A stretch of DNA of 41,201 bases from Kiritimatiellia bacterium (lineage in GTDB: Bacteria; Verrucomicrobiota; Kiritimatiellia; JAFGHX01): NCBI GenBank assembly GCA_016929905.1, contig JAFGHX010000241.1, positions 1-41,201 on the forward strand. Direction: 5' to 3'. The notes below the pieces were generated by a model. It did no database searches and was not told the DNA's origin. It worked only from the letters and a program-made list of their open reading frames with translations. Made by a program: the position numbers and the translations under genes. This document shows, in pieces, positions 31,982 through 41,139 of this stretch (position 1 is the first letter of the stretch; each line of letters starts with the position of its first letter).

Positions 31982-34900
31982 ATGAGGCGAGCGACCTACA
32001 CGACTGCCATTGCGACTCTCGCTGCGTGCTTGGCGTGCTTGGGCTCCGGCCTCTCAGGTGCGGCGCTGCCGGCGGTTCCCCTGCCGGCCGGCGTGAGAGC
32101 CGTGTGGGACCCGGCAGGCGCGTACAGGGACACCACGCCCACGCGTGAATGCATCTGCATCAACGGCTTGTGGCGCTGGCAGCCCGCAGAAGCCGGCGCG
32201 GAAGTCGTGCCAAGCGGAAATTGGGGCTATTTCAAGGTGCCCGGCTGGTGGCCGACCTACCAGGAGCACGCCAAGAAGGACAACCAGACGCTGTATGCGC
32301 ATCCGGCCTGGCAGAAGAAAGGCGGAGGAAACACCGCCACGGCCTGGTACCAGCGTGAGATAACGGTCCCCGCCTCATGGGCCGGCCGTCGCATCACCGT
32401 TCGTGCGGCCTACGTCAATTCGCATGCCGTGGTGTACGTGGACGGCCATAAGGCCGGCGCCGTCTATTTTCCCGGCGGCGAGGTGGACGTTACCGCCGCC
32501 TGTGAGCCGGGGCGCAAGCACGTCTTGTCCCTGCATCTGACGGCGATGCCGCTCGGCGCCACGATGGCTTCGTACGGGGATACCGGCGCGCCGAAAGTCG
32601 TCAAGGGACGCGTTGCCCGGCGCGGTTTGTGCGGCGACGTCTATCTGGCCAGCACGCCGGCCGGGGCGCGGGTCGGCGATCTGAAGATCGAGACGTCGGT
32701 CCGAAAATGGGAGATCCGGTTCGGTGTGGCCCTCGAGGGGCTCGTCGCGGGCCGGAGTTATCGGCTGCGCGCCCGGCTCATGGATGGCGGGCGCAAAGAG
32801 GCCGAGTTCGAGAGCGGCCCGTTCGAGGCGGCGGACCTGAAGGGGGGCCGGTTCACGTTTGCCAATCCGTGGAAGCCGCGAAAGCTCTGGGACCTGCACA
32901 CGCCCGGCAACGTGTACGTCGCGCAGGTGTCGTTGACCGAGGCCGACGGCAAGACGCTCGATGTCTTCCAGCCGGTCCGGTTCGGCTTTCGCGAGTTCTG
33001 GATCGACGGGCGCGACTTCCGGCTGAACGGCACGCGGCTGTTCTGTTTCATGATCGGGTTGGACCATGCGCTGCTCGGAGCGGCATGGCAGACCTACGAG
33101 GCGGCGCGCGAGTCATTGAGCCGGGCGAAGGAGATCGGCGTCAACATCCTGTTCACGCACAACTACGGCTGCACGCCCGGTTCGCACGGAACCTTCGACG
33201 AAGTCCTGAGGGCGGCCGACGACGTCGGCGTGCTTGTCGTGTTCTCCCAGCCGCACTTCGGCCACTACAACTGGAAGGGCGCGGATGCGGACGCCGCCAA
33301 CGGCTACGCGCGCCATGCCGACTACTACGTGCGAATCGCTCAGAACCACCCTTCGGTGGTCATGTATGCGATGAGCCACAATTCGACCTCCTATGCCGGC
33401 TGCAGGAATCCGGACCTCATCGACGGATTGCGCGACGTGAACGGCAAGATCGGAGAACGAACCGACCCCAATGCCAAACTCGCCACGCGGGCGGAGCGAA
33501 TGGTGCAGCGGCTGGACCGCACCCGGCCCGTCTATCACCATTCGTCCGGCAACCTGAATCAGGCCTACACGCTGAACCTGTACCTGAACTTCGTGCCGAT
33601 CCAGGAACGCTCCGACTGGTTCGAGCACTGGGCGACGAAAGGGGTCAAGCCTTTGATCCTCTGCGAATACGGGGATCCGTGGGGCATCAATTGGAGCACC
33701 TACCGCGGATTCTACAAGGGGAAGCGGAATTTCGGGCAGGCCAAGTTGCCCTGGGAATTCTGCGTCGCGGAATGGGATGCGCCGTTCTTCGGCGATCGCG
33801 CCTACACGCTGACGGAGACCGTGAAGAGGAACCTGCGTTTTGAGGCGAAGAAGTGGCGAGCGGGCGAGCTCTTCCACCGCTGGGACTACCCGACGGAACT
33901 CTGCAGCTACGGTCACGACAACGGAGCGGTTTGGGCTGCGCATGTTGCCGACAACCTGCGCGCGTTCCGCACCTGGGGCGTGTCGGCCTGCAATATGTGG
34001 AGCCTGTGGCTCTACTGGAAGCTGCGGGACGGCGTGGATAGGGGCCGGAAGCACTTCGAGACCGATTGGGCCAGCTTGCAGAAGCCGGGCGTCAGCCCGG
34101 ATTTCGTGGACAGCCACAGTGGGGCGTGCTTCATCATGAGCCACGAGCGGTCGGATTGGGTGCCGACCGAAGCCGGCAAGGCGCTGTTGCGCAACAACCA
34201 GCCTCTGCTCGCCTACATCGCGGGCAAGCCGGCGCATTTCACGGGCAAAGACCACAACTTCCGGGCCGGAGAGACGGTTCGCAAGCAGCTCATCATCATC
34301 AACAACTCGCGCGAGACGGTGTCCTGCGAATGCGACTGGTCGCTCGCGCTGCCGCGGGCCGTGGCCGGCCGCGAGCGCGTTGTGGTGCAGACTGGCGAAC
34401 AAGCGCGCGTACCGCTCGATTTTGCGCTGCCGGCGGCGCTGGCGCCGGGAGCGTATCGGCTCGACGTAACGGTCAACTTCGGCAACGGCGAACGGCAGCA
34501 AGATGCTTTCAACATAGACGTTCTGCCGGCGCCGGCCGGACCCAGCCGTTCCGCGAAGACCGCCCTGTTCGACCCGAGGGGAGAGACCGGGAAGACGCTG
34601 GCCGCGATGGGGGTGCGTTTTCAATCGGTCGAAGCGGATGCCGACCTCGCGGGCTATGACGTGTTGATCGTGGGCAAACGTGCGTTGACGGTGAGCGGGG
34701 CCGCGCCGGACGTGGCTCGTGTGCGCGACGGTCTGAAGATTGTGGTTTTCGAGCAGGAATCGGAGACGCTCGAGAAACGGTTCGGGTTCCGCGTCCAGGA
34801 ATACGGCCTGCGGAACGTATTCATGCGCGTCCCGAATCATCCCCTTCTTCACGGGCTGCGCGCCGAGCATTTGCGCGACTGGCGTGGCGAGGCGACGCTT

Positions 34901-35908
34901 CTGCCGCCCCGGCTGCGGACGTACGAATCCACCTGGGATCGTTTCTACGCCATCCCCACGGTGAAGTGGTGCGACATACACGTCACGCGGCCATTTCGGG
35001 CCGGCAACTACGGCAGCGTTGCGTCGGTGCTGATCGAAAAACCGGCATGCGGCGATTTCCTCTCGATTGTCGACGGCGGGTTCGCGTTGCAGTACAGCCC
35101 GCTCTTGGTCTACAGCGAAGGGGCGGGCGCGATCGTGTTCTGCCAGATGGACGTGACCGGGCGGACGGAGGATGATCCGGCGGCGGCGCGGCTGGTAGGC
35201 AACATACTCGGATACGTCGGCGATTTCGCGCCGCACCCCCGGCGCAACGCGGTGTATGCGGGCGGACCCGCCGGCCTGGCGCATCTGGAGAAGGCCGGCG
35301 TCGCCGTGAGCGCGTATGGCGCCCGGCCGCTCGGCCCGGGCAACGTGCTCGTCGTCGACCCGGGCGGCGCCAGCCGGTTGGCGGCTGACAAGGCGCGCAT
35401 CGGCGCGTGGATCAAGAGCGGCGGGCATGTGCTGGCGGTCGGGCTTGGCGAGAGCGAGGCGAACGGATTTCTGCCGTTCGCCGTACGGATGAAGACGGCC
35501 GAGCACATCAGCGCGAGTTTCGAGCCGGCAAACGGCGGGTCTCTGCTCGTGGGGGTCGGCCCGGCGGAAACGAACAGCCGTGAACCGCGCGAGATGAGCC
35601 TGGTTTCCGGTGGCGCGGCGCCGGTCGGCGATGGCGTGCTGGCGACGGCAAACGGGGCGAACGTTGTGTTCTGCCAGATCGCGCCATGGCAATACGACTA
35701 CGCGAACGCGTACAACTTGAAGAGAACCTTCAGGACCGCCAGCGTGTTGATCGCACGGTTGCTGGGCAACATGGGCGTCGGCGGGGCCACGCCGGTCCTC
35801 GCGCGCCTGACCCGCGGCAGCGGCGACGACAGGCAGCCGTGGCTGACGGGACTGTATCTCGACAAACCGGAGGAGATGGACGACCCGTACCGATTCTTCG
35901 GATGGTGA
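31982..35908 (+). CDS. GH2-like exported protein without LamG, copy C
   Basis: 1308 aa. The N-terminus MRRATYTTAIATLAAC has a lipobox (LAAC, Cys16), so it may be a lipoprotein; cleavage after GLSGA is an alternative. After this come directly the GH2-type sandwich (ICINGLWRWQPA), an Ig-like domain, a TIM barrel, a beta-sandwich and two amidotransferase-like Rossmann modules. The tail is YLDKPEEMDDPYRFFGW. The nucleophile is E562 (KPLILCEYG). The expected acid/base site is H466-N467 (HPSVVMYAMSHN). It shows extensive collinear identity with the 22144 and 36463 proteins but lacks LamG and the extra C-terminal sandwich of copy A. ATG 31982 is preceded by AGGAGGGAAGGAC. Upstream lies only a gene remnant, not the leader found before the other two. 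Confidence 0.85.
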   Translation: MRRATYTTAIATLAACLACLGSGLSGAALPAVPLPAGVRAVWDPAGAYRDTTPTRECICINGLWRWQPAEAGAEVVPSGNWGYFKVPGWWPTYQEHAKKDNQTLYAHPAWQKKGGGNTATAWYQREITVPASWAGRRITVRAAYVNSHAVVYVDGHKAGAVYFPGGEVDVTAACEPGRKHVLSLHLTAMPLGATMASYGDTGAPKVVKGRVARRGLCGDVYLASTPAGARVGDLKIETSVRKWEIRFGVALEGLVAGRSYRLRARLMDGGRKEAEFESGPFEAADLKGGRFTFANPWKPRKLWDLHTPGNVYVAQVSLTEADGKTLDVFQPVRFGFREFWIDGRDFRLNGTRLFCFMIGLDHALLGAAWQTYEAARESLSRAKEIGVNILFTHNYGCTPGSHGTFDEVLRAADDVGVLVVFSQPHFGHYNWKGADADAANGYARHADYYVRIAQNHPSVVMYAMSHNSTSYAGCRNPDLIDGLRDVNGKIGERTDPNAKLATRAERMVQRLDRTRPVYHHSSGNLNQAYTLNLYLNFVPIQERSDWFEHWATKGVKPLILCEYGDPWGINWSTYRGFYKGKRNFGQAKLPWEFCVAEWDAPFFGDRAYTLTETVKRNLRFEAKKWRAGELFHRWDYPTELCSYGHDNGAVWAAHVADNLRAFRTWGVSACNMWSLWLYWKLRDGVDRGRKHFETDWASLQKPGVSPDFVDSHSGACFIMSHERSDWVPTEAGKALLRNNQPLLAYIAGKPAHFTGKDHNFRAGETVRKQLIIINNSRETVSCECDWSLALPRAVAGRERVVVQTGEQARVPLDFALPAALAPGAYRLDVTVNFGNGERQQDAFNIDVLPAPAGPSRSAKTALFDPRGETGKTLAAMGVRFQSVEADADLAGYDVLIVGKRALTVSGAAPDVARVRDGLKIVVFEQESETLEKRFGFRVQEYGLRNVFMRVPNHPLLHGLRAEHLRDWRGEATLLPPRLRTYESTWDRFYAIPTVKWCDIHVTRPFRAGNYGSVASVLIEKPACGDFLSIVDGGFALQYSPLLVYSEGAGAIVFCQMDVTGRTEDDPAAARLVGNILGYVGDFAPHPRRNAVYAGGPAGLAHLEKAGVAVSAYGARPLGPGNVLVVDPGGASRLAADKARIGAWIKSGGHVLAVGLGESEANGFLPFAVRMKTAEHISASFEPANGGSLLVGVGPAETNSREPREMSLVSGGAAPVGDGVLATANGANVVFCQIAPWQYDYANAYNLKRTFRTASVLIARLLGNMGVGGATPVLARLTRGSGDDRQPWLTGLYLDKPEEMDDPYRFFGW

Positions 35909-35944
35909 TGTGCGCCGGGACGAAAGGTCCATGTCTGTGGACTC

Positions 35945-36094
35945 CGTGATGGAGGGGAATCCCCTGTGTACGCCTGGAACGAACTGGGCGAAGGCGGGTA
36001 CATCGTCCCGACCCGGGACGATCCGGAAGGGAGCTACCTGCGCGCGGTCAAATCTGCGGTCCGAGCCGGTGCCGCGGCGAAGAAAGAGGCGTAG
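35945..36094 (+). pseudogene. C-terminal remnant of a GH99/WbsX-like protein
   Basis: The frame ending at TAG 36092 reads ESPVYAWNELGEGGYIVPT then RDDPEGSYLRAVKSAVRAG and a basic tail. The YAWNE-x-GEGG motif is the end of the barrel in GH99- and WbsX-like glycan-processing proteins. There is no credible start, since the frame runs back into the end of copy C. The fragment is about 45 codons, and the rest of the gene is missing. Confidence 0.5.
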
Positions 36095-36097
36095 GAT

Positions 36098-36265
36098 GTG
36101 AGGCGCCCGGAGTACGTCCTGGCGGCAATCCTGTTGGGCATCGCGAGTGTCGGCAACTCGAATGCGGCTGTCAGCCAAGCGGCGAACCTGACGCCCGATG
36201 CAAAGGATTTGCCATCCCTCCGGAATTTGTGCCATTGTCGGTGGGGGGCGGGGCCGCCACGCTAG
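36098..36265 (+). pseudogene. N-terminal signal-peptide fragment cut off by the conserved leader
   Basis: A GTG start at 36098 (4 bp after the preceding stop) begins a good signal peptide (YVLAAILLGIASVGNSNAAV). The frame continues a few residues (SQAANLTPDAKD) and then enters the leader block at about 36200, stopping at 36263. It looks like the head of an exported-protein gene whose body was replaced when the 36463 gene and its leader arrived. It could be translated as a 55-residue peptide. Confidence 0.5.
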
Positions 36266-36335
36266 CGGCAGGTACAAATCAAGCCACCTGCAAGTCAAGA
36301 CAGCCGTTTCCCCCCCCCACGCAGCAGGCGGGCCC
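36198..36335 (+). promoter_or_regulatory. Conserved leader element, copy B
   Basis: This copy matches 21925-22060 across GCAAAGGATTTGCCAT, GGAATTTGTGCCATTGTCG, the G-run (GTGGGGGG, 36241-36248), ATCAAGCC, and CCGTTT followed by a C-run ending CCCCCCAC (to about 36320). Here the G-run and C-run are perfectly complementary. Inside, GCAGGT and ACCTGC form a smaller stem. The start codon of the GH2-like gene lies about 130 bp further. The upstream flank is unrelated to that of copy A. Confidence 0.6.
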
Positions 36336-36462
36336 GGGTTCCGCGGCCGGCGCGTGCGCCCAGCCGCAATCAACGGGCAAAGCCGACTTCCGTCCGTCAC
36401 GCGGGCGTTGGCTTGCGCCGCCGTACTGAGCGACGTTCCAGAGAACCGAGGAGGTCCGGACG

Positions 36463-39400
36463 ATGACACGAGTGACCTGTGCGGTCGGTATCGGCGTTCT
36501 GGTCGGGTGCCTGGCGGCGCACGCGCGTGCGGCGGCGGGCGGCCCGACCCTCTATCTGCCGTTGGACGAGGGCCGGGTTCTGGCGGTGCCGGCGGGGGCT
36601 GAAGTCTCGCCGCGCGGTAAGCCGCTGTTCCAGGAGGGCCGGCGTGGGACGGGCCTGATGGTCGACGCCAAGGGCCGGTCGGTCAGTCAACTGACCGTCA
36701 CGGGCGCGGCGCTGGCCGATCCGGCGCAGGGCACGGCTGCGTTCTGGTTGAATCCGCAGGCCGACTACGGCGCCGGCCGGCATTCTCTCCTGAACCTGCT
36801 CTCGGCCGGCAATCCGGACGAGGGCCTTTTCATCTTCGTTGAGAAGGGAAACCTCTATCTCCAGAGCCGCGCGGGCGGCAAGTGGCCGGGCGTCCATTTC
36901 GGCTTCGATTGGATCAAGCAGCCGCCCTGGAAGACGGGGACGTGGTACCATCTTGCCGTGAGCTGGGGCCTGCAGGCGCCGACGGTCTTCTATGTGAACG
37001 GCAAGAAGGCCTGGTCGAGCACGACGGCGCTCGGCTTCTCCGGCGCTGAGGCGCCGATAGACCGGATCGTCGTCGGTTCCAACAGCGCCGGGAAGGAGCA
37101 GGCGGATGCCGTGCTGGACGAGGTCTTCGTCTATGGCGCCGTGCTCGACGAGGCGCTGGTCAAGCGGGTGATGGCCGGCGAACAGGCGGCCGGGCCCGTC
37201 CCGGCAGCCGCGAAGCCGGAGCCGGCGCCGGGGCCCGCGACTTTCGAGGCCGAGCTGCCGCCGGGCGTGAAGGCGGTCTGGGACATGGAGAAGGCGGCGC
37301 GGGTGACGACCCCTACGCGCGAACGGATCTGTATCAACGGCTTGTGGCGCTGGCAGCCGGGCAAGGCCGATGACGACGTCGTGCCGGGCGCCGGCTGGGG
37401 CTTCTTCAAAGTGCCCGGCTGCTGGCCGGGCATTACCTCCTACAACATGAAGGACTGCCAAACGCTCGTCAGGCATCCGGCGTGGCAGGCCAAGAAGATC
37501 AACGGCGTCCGGGCGGCCTGGCATCAGCGTGAGATCGCGATTCCCGCGAACTGGGCCGGCCGCCGCATCAGTGTGCGGGCCGACTACCTGAATTCCTATG
37601 CCGACCTCTTCGTCGACGGCAAGAAGGCGGGCAGCATGCGTTTTCCCGGCGGCGAGGTGGACATCACCGCCCTGGCGCGGCCCGGCACGAAGCAGGTCCT
37701 CTCCGCGCTGGTCGTTGCCATGCCGCTGAAGGGCGTGATCGCCTCCTACAACGACACGAACTCCTCACGCGACGTGAAAGGCTCGGTGGCGCGGCGCGGG
37801 TTTTGCGGCGACTTGTTCCTGCTCGGCGAACCCGGCGGGCCGCGTGTGACGGACGTGCGTGTGATCACCTCGGTCCGCAAGGGCGAGATCACATTCGAGG
37901 CCGTGCCGGCCGACCTGGCCGCCGGGCCGGCCTATGCGCTGCGCGCCGTGATCCTGGAGCAAGGCCGCGAGATCAAGACGTTCGACGGCGCCCCGTTCCG
38001 CGCCGCGGACCTGCAGGAGGGGCGCACGTCCTTCACCGCGAAGTGGCGCCCCGAGAAGTTGTGGGACACGCACACCCCCGGCCATACGTATGAGGCGCGG
38101 CTCGAACTGCTCGACGCGCGCGGCCAGCCGCTCGACGTCTGTCTTCCCGCCCGGTTCGGGTTCCGCGAATTCTGGATCGACGGCCGCGATTTCTATCTGA
38201 ACGGCAGCCGCATCTTTCTCTCGTCGGTCCCGTTCGACAACGCGCAGCTCGGCGCCGCCTGGGCGAGCTACGAGGGCGCGAAGGAGAGCATGCGGCGGCT
38301 GATGCGTTTCGGGATCAACATGGTCTACTCGCACCACTACGACTGCCTGCCCGGCTCGCATCTGGGCTGTGCCGAGATCCTGCGCGCGGCGGACGACGTC
38401 GGCATGCTGTTCTCCTTCTCGCTGCCCCATTTCGGGCATTACGACTGGCAGGCCGACGACGCCGATGCGGCGAACGGCTACGCGCGGCACGCGGCGTTCT
38501 ATGTGCGGGCCGCGCAGAACCACCCGTCCGTCGTCTTCTACTCGATGAGCCACAACGCCACGGGCGATGGAAACGACATGAATCCCGATCTCATGGGCTG
38601 CCCGTACACGGTCAGCGGCTCGTGGTCGCTCAACAACCGCAAGAAGGCGGCTCGCGCGGAAGCGATCGCCAGGCGTTTGGACCCGAGCCGGGTGGTCTAT
38701 CACCATTCGTCCGGCAGTTTCGGCGTGATGCACACGAGCAATTTCTATCCGAACTGGGCGCCCGTCCAGGAGTTGTGCGACTGGTTCGAACACTGGTCGG
38801 TGAACGGTGTGAAGCCGGTCTTCACCTGCGAATACGGCGCGCCGTTCGCGTGGGATTGGGCGATGTACCGCGGCTGGTACAAGGACAAGCGGACCTTCGG
38901 CAGCGCACGCGTGCCGTGGGAGTTCTGTCTGGCCGAGTGGAACGCGCAGTTCTTCGGCGATCGCGCGTACCGGATCAGCGAGAAGGAAAAGAAGAACCTG
39001 CGCTGGGAAGCGGACAAGTTTCGCGCCGGCCGCACCTGGCAACGCTGGGATTATCCGCACGAGCTGGGCTCGAGGGACTTTGAGGAACGGGAGCCGGTCT
39101 TCGCCGCGTACCTCAGCGAGAACTGGCGTGCGTTCCGAACCTGGGGGCTGTCGGCCAATTCGCCCTGGGAGCACGGCATCCTGTTCAAGCCGCGCGAGGG
39201 GCTGAGCCGGAAGACGGAGCAGAAACTGGAGACCGACTGGGCGAACCTGCAGCGGCCGGGCTTCAGCGCCGACTACCTGAAAGACCGCTACGAACGGATG
39301 GACCTGGCCTACGAGCGCGAGGATTGGGTCCCGACCGAAGGGGCGAAGGCGCTGATCCGCAACAACATGCCGCTGCTCGCCTACATTGGCGGGAAGCGGC

Positions 39401-41070
39401 CGGCCTTCACGAGCAAGGCCCATATCTTCACGCCCGGCGAGACGGTGGCGAAGCAACTCATCGTCATCAACAACTCGCGCCGTAGCGTCGGGTGCGAATG
39501 CGCGTGGTCGTTCGCGCTGCCGCAGCCGGTCACGGGCAGCCAACGGGTCAGCGTTGAGACCGGCGATCAGCAGCGCATACCGCTCAGCCTGGCGCTGCCG
39601 GCCACGCTCGCACCCGGCCGCTACGTGCTGAGCGCGAAGATGGTGTTCGATTCCGGCTCGGCGCAGGAGGACGAGTTTGTCGTGCATGTGATCGAGCGGC
39701 CGGGCCGGCCGGCGGTCAGGGCGCGGGTCGCGCTGTTCGATCCCAAGGGCGAAACGGGCCGCCTGCTCGCCGGCATGGGCGTGAAAGCCGATGCGGTCGA
39801 CGCGGGAGCCGACCTGGGCGGGTATGAGCTGCTCGTCATCGGGAAGGGCGCGCTGACGACCGGCGGCGCGGCGCCCGACATCCGCCGCGTGCGCGAGGGG
39901 CTGAAGGTGCTGGTGTTCGAGCAGACGCCGGACGTGCTCGAGAAACGGTTCGGGTTCCGGATCGCGGAGTACGGGCTGCGCCAGGTCTTCCCGCGCGTGC
40001 CCGATCATCCTGCGCTCGTCGGCCTGGCGCCGGAGCATCTGCGCGATTGGCGCGGTGCGGCTACGCTGCAGCCGCCGCGACTGCCGGCCAACGTGGACCG
40101 GGACCAGAACTACGGGCGCGCGTACAGGTGGTGCGGGATTGCCGTGCCGCGTGTCTGGCGTTGCGGCAATCGCGGGAATCTCGCCTCGGTCCTCATCGAG
40201 AAGCCGGCATGCGGCGATTTCATGCCGGTGGTCGACGGCGGGTTCGGCCTGCAGTACAGCCCGCTGCTCGAGTATCGCGAGGGGAACGGGCTCGTCGTGC
40301 TCTGCCAGATGGACGTGACCGGCCGCACGGAGGCCGACCCGGCAGCCGAGCGGCTGGCCGGCAACCTGCTCGCGTATGTCGCCGCCTGGCAACCGGCGCC
40401 GCGCCGCCGCGCGGTGTACGCCGGCGAGCCGGCCGGGCTCAAACACCTGCAGGCGGCCGGAATTCACGCGGACCCGCTCAACGGCGGCCAGCTTTCCGGC
40501 GACCAGCTTCTGGTCCTCGGCCCCGGCGCCGGCAAGGCATTGGCGGGCAAGACCGCCGCGCTGGGCTCGTGGCTCAAGGGCGGCGGGCGTGTCGTGGGCG
40601 TCGGGCTCACGCAGGCGGATGCCGCCGCGCTGCCGTTCAAGGTCAGCATGAAGCAAGGCGAGCACATCGCAGCCTCGTTCGAAGCGGCGCCCGCCGGATC
40701 GCCGCTGGCCGGGATCGGCCCGGCCGACATCCACAACCGCGATCCGCGCAAAGTCCCGCTCGTTACCAACGGCGCCGAGCCGGTCGGCAACGGCGTGCTG
40801 GCCGTCGGGAACGGCGGAAACGCCGTCTTCTGCCAACTCGCGCCGTGGACGTTCGACACCGGCAAGCAGAACCAGAAGCGCACATTCCGCCGCACGAGTT
40901 GCACGCTCGCGCGGTTGCTCGGTAACTTCGGCGTCGACGCGCAGACCCCGCTGCTCGAACGGTTCGCCGGCCCGGTCAAGGAGCCAAAAGCCGAGCAACG
41001 CTGGGCGACCGGATTCTACCTCGACCAGCCGGAAGAGTGGGACGACCCGTACCGGTTCTTCAGGTGGTAG
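36463..41070 (+). CDS. GH2-like exported protein with complete LamG, copy B
   Basis: 1535 aa. The signal has a lipobox (VLVGC, Cys16) in the same position as copy C. Residues about 27-235 form a full LamG/concanavalin-like domain (LYLPLDEGRVLAV ... GTAAFWLNPQADYG ... HLAVSWGLQAPTVFYVNGKK ... AVLDEVFVYGAVLDEALV). This is followed by the GH2 sandwich (ICINGLWRWQPG), Ig-like domain, TIM barrel, beta-sandwich, two amidotransferase-like modules and the tail YLDQPEEWDDPYRFFRW. The nucleophile is E790 (KPVFTCEYG). The expected acid/base site is H697-N698 (HPSVVFYSMSHN). GAGGAGG 8 nt upstream of ATG 36463 supports the start. This copy has the fullest architecture except for the extra sandwich of copy A, so the ancestral form probably had LamG. 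Confidence 0.87.
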   Translation: MTRVTCAVGIGVLVGCLAAHARAAAGGPTLYLPLDEGRVLAVPAGAEVSPRGKPLFQEGRRGTGLMVDAKGRSVSQLTVTGAALADPAQGTAAFWLNPQADYGAGRHSLLNLLSAGNPDEGLFIFVEKGNLYLQSRAGGKWPGVHFGFDWIKQPPWKTGTWYHLAVSWGLQAPTVFYVNGKKAWSSTTALGFSGAEAPIDRIVVGSNSAGKEQADAVLDEVFVYGAVLDEALVKRVMAGEQAAGPVPAAAKPEPAPGPATFEAELPPGVKAVWDMEKAARVTTPTRERICINGLWRWQPGKADDDVVPGAGWGFFKVPGCWPGITSYNMKDCQTLVRHPAWQAKKINGVRAAWHQREIAIPANWAGRRISVRADYLNSYADLFVDGKKAGSMRFPGGEVDITALARPGTKQVLSALVVAMPLKGVIASYNDTNSSRDVKGSVARRGFCGDLFLLGEPGGPRVTDVRVITSVRKGEITFEAVPADLAAGPAYALRAVILEQGREIKTFDGAPFRAADLQEGRTSFTAKWRPEKLWDTHTPGHTYEARLELLDARGQPLDVCLPARFGFREFWIDGRDFYLNGSRIFLSSVPFDNAQLGAAWASYEGAKESMRRLMRFGINMVYSHHYDCLPGSHLGCAEILRAADDVGMLFSFSLPHFGHYDWQADDADAANGYARHAAFYVRAAQNHPSVVFYSMSHNATGDGNDMNPDLMGCPYTVSGSWSLNNRKKAARAEAIARRLDPSRVVYHHSSGSFGVMHTSNFYPNWAPVQELCDWFEHWSVNGVKPVFTCEYGAPFAWDWAMYRGWYKDKRTFGSARVPWEFCLAEWNAQFFGDRAYRISEKEKKNLRWEADKFRAGRTWQRWDYPHELGSRDFEEREPVFAAYLSENWRAFRTWGLSANSPWEHGILFKPREGLSRKTEQKLETDWANLQRPGFSADYLKDRYERMDLAYEREDWVPTEGAKALIRNNMPLLAYIGGKRPAFTSKAHIFTPGETVAKQLIVINNSRRSVGCECAWSFALPQPVTGSQRVSVETGDQQRIPLSLALPATLAPGRYVLSAKMVFDSGSAQEDEFVVHVIERPGRPAVRARVALFDPKGETGRLLAGMGVKADAVDAGADLGGYELLVIGKGALTTGGAAPDIRRVREGLKVLVFEQTPDVLEKRFGFRIAEYGLRQVFPRVPDHPALVGLAPEHLRDWRGAATLQPPRLPANVDRDQNYGRAYRWCGIAVPRVWRCGNRGNLASVLIEKPACGDFMPVVDGGFGLQYSPLLEYREGNGLVVLCQMDVTGRTEADPAAERLAGNLLAYVAAWQPAPRRRAVYAGEPAGLKHLQAAGIHADPLNGGQLSGDQLLVLGPGAGKALAGKTAALGSWLKGGGRVVGVGLTQADAAALPFKVSMKQGEHIAASFEAAPAGSPLAGIGPADIHNRDPRKVPLVTNGAEPVGNGVLAVGNGGNAVFCQLAPWTFDTGKQNQKRTFRRTSCTLARLLGNFGVDAQTPLLERFAGPVKEPKAEQRWATGFYLDQPEEWDDPYRFFRW

Positions 41071-41074
41071 AGTA

Positions 41075-41117
41075 GAAGCGGCGTCTCGCCGCTTCCCCCG
41101 GGCCGAAGGCCCGGGGG
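41075..41117 (+). terminator. Two back-to-back GC hairpins after the last gene
   Basis: GAAGCGGCG (41075-41083) pairs with 41087-41095 around TCT, and CCCCCGGGCC (41095-41104) pairs with 41108-41117 around GAA. Both stems are perfect and begin 5 bp after the stop. There is no U-tract, so they could be a factor-assisted terminator or another repeat family. Confidence 0.55.
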
Positions 41118-41139
41118 TCGGCTGGAAGACGAGGCGGAG

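Noticed and set aside
35910..36101. Small gene MRRDERSMS... between copies C and B
   Set aside because: The alternative frame gives a recognizable domain end (YAWNELGEGG). This frame is basic low-complexity sequence.
33113..36469. Very long minus-strand open frame (over 1100 codons) and similar ones at 37765-40998, 25084-26643 and 6121-8436
   Set aside because: They are antisense to well-supported genes. Their translations are low-complexity and rich in Arg, Pro, Gly and Ala, as expected for shadows in GC-rich coding DNA.
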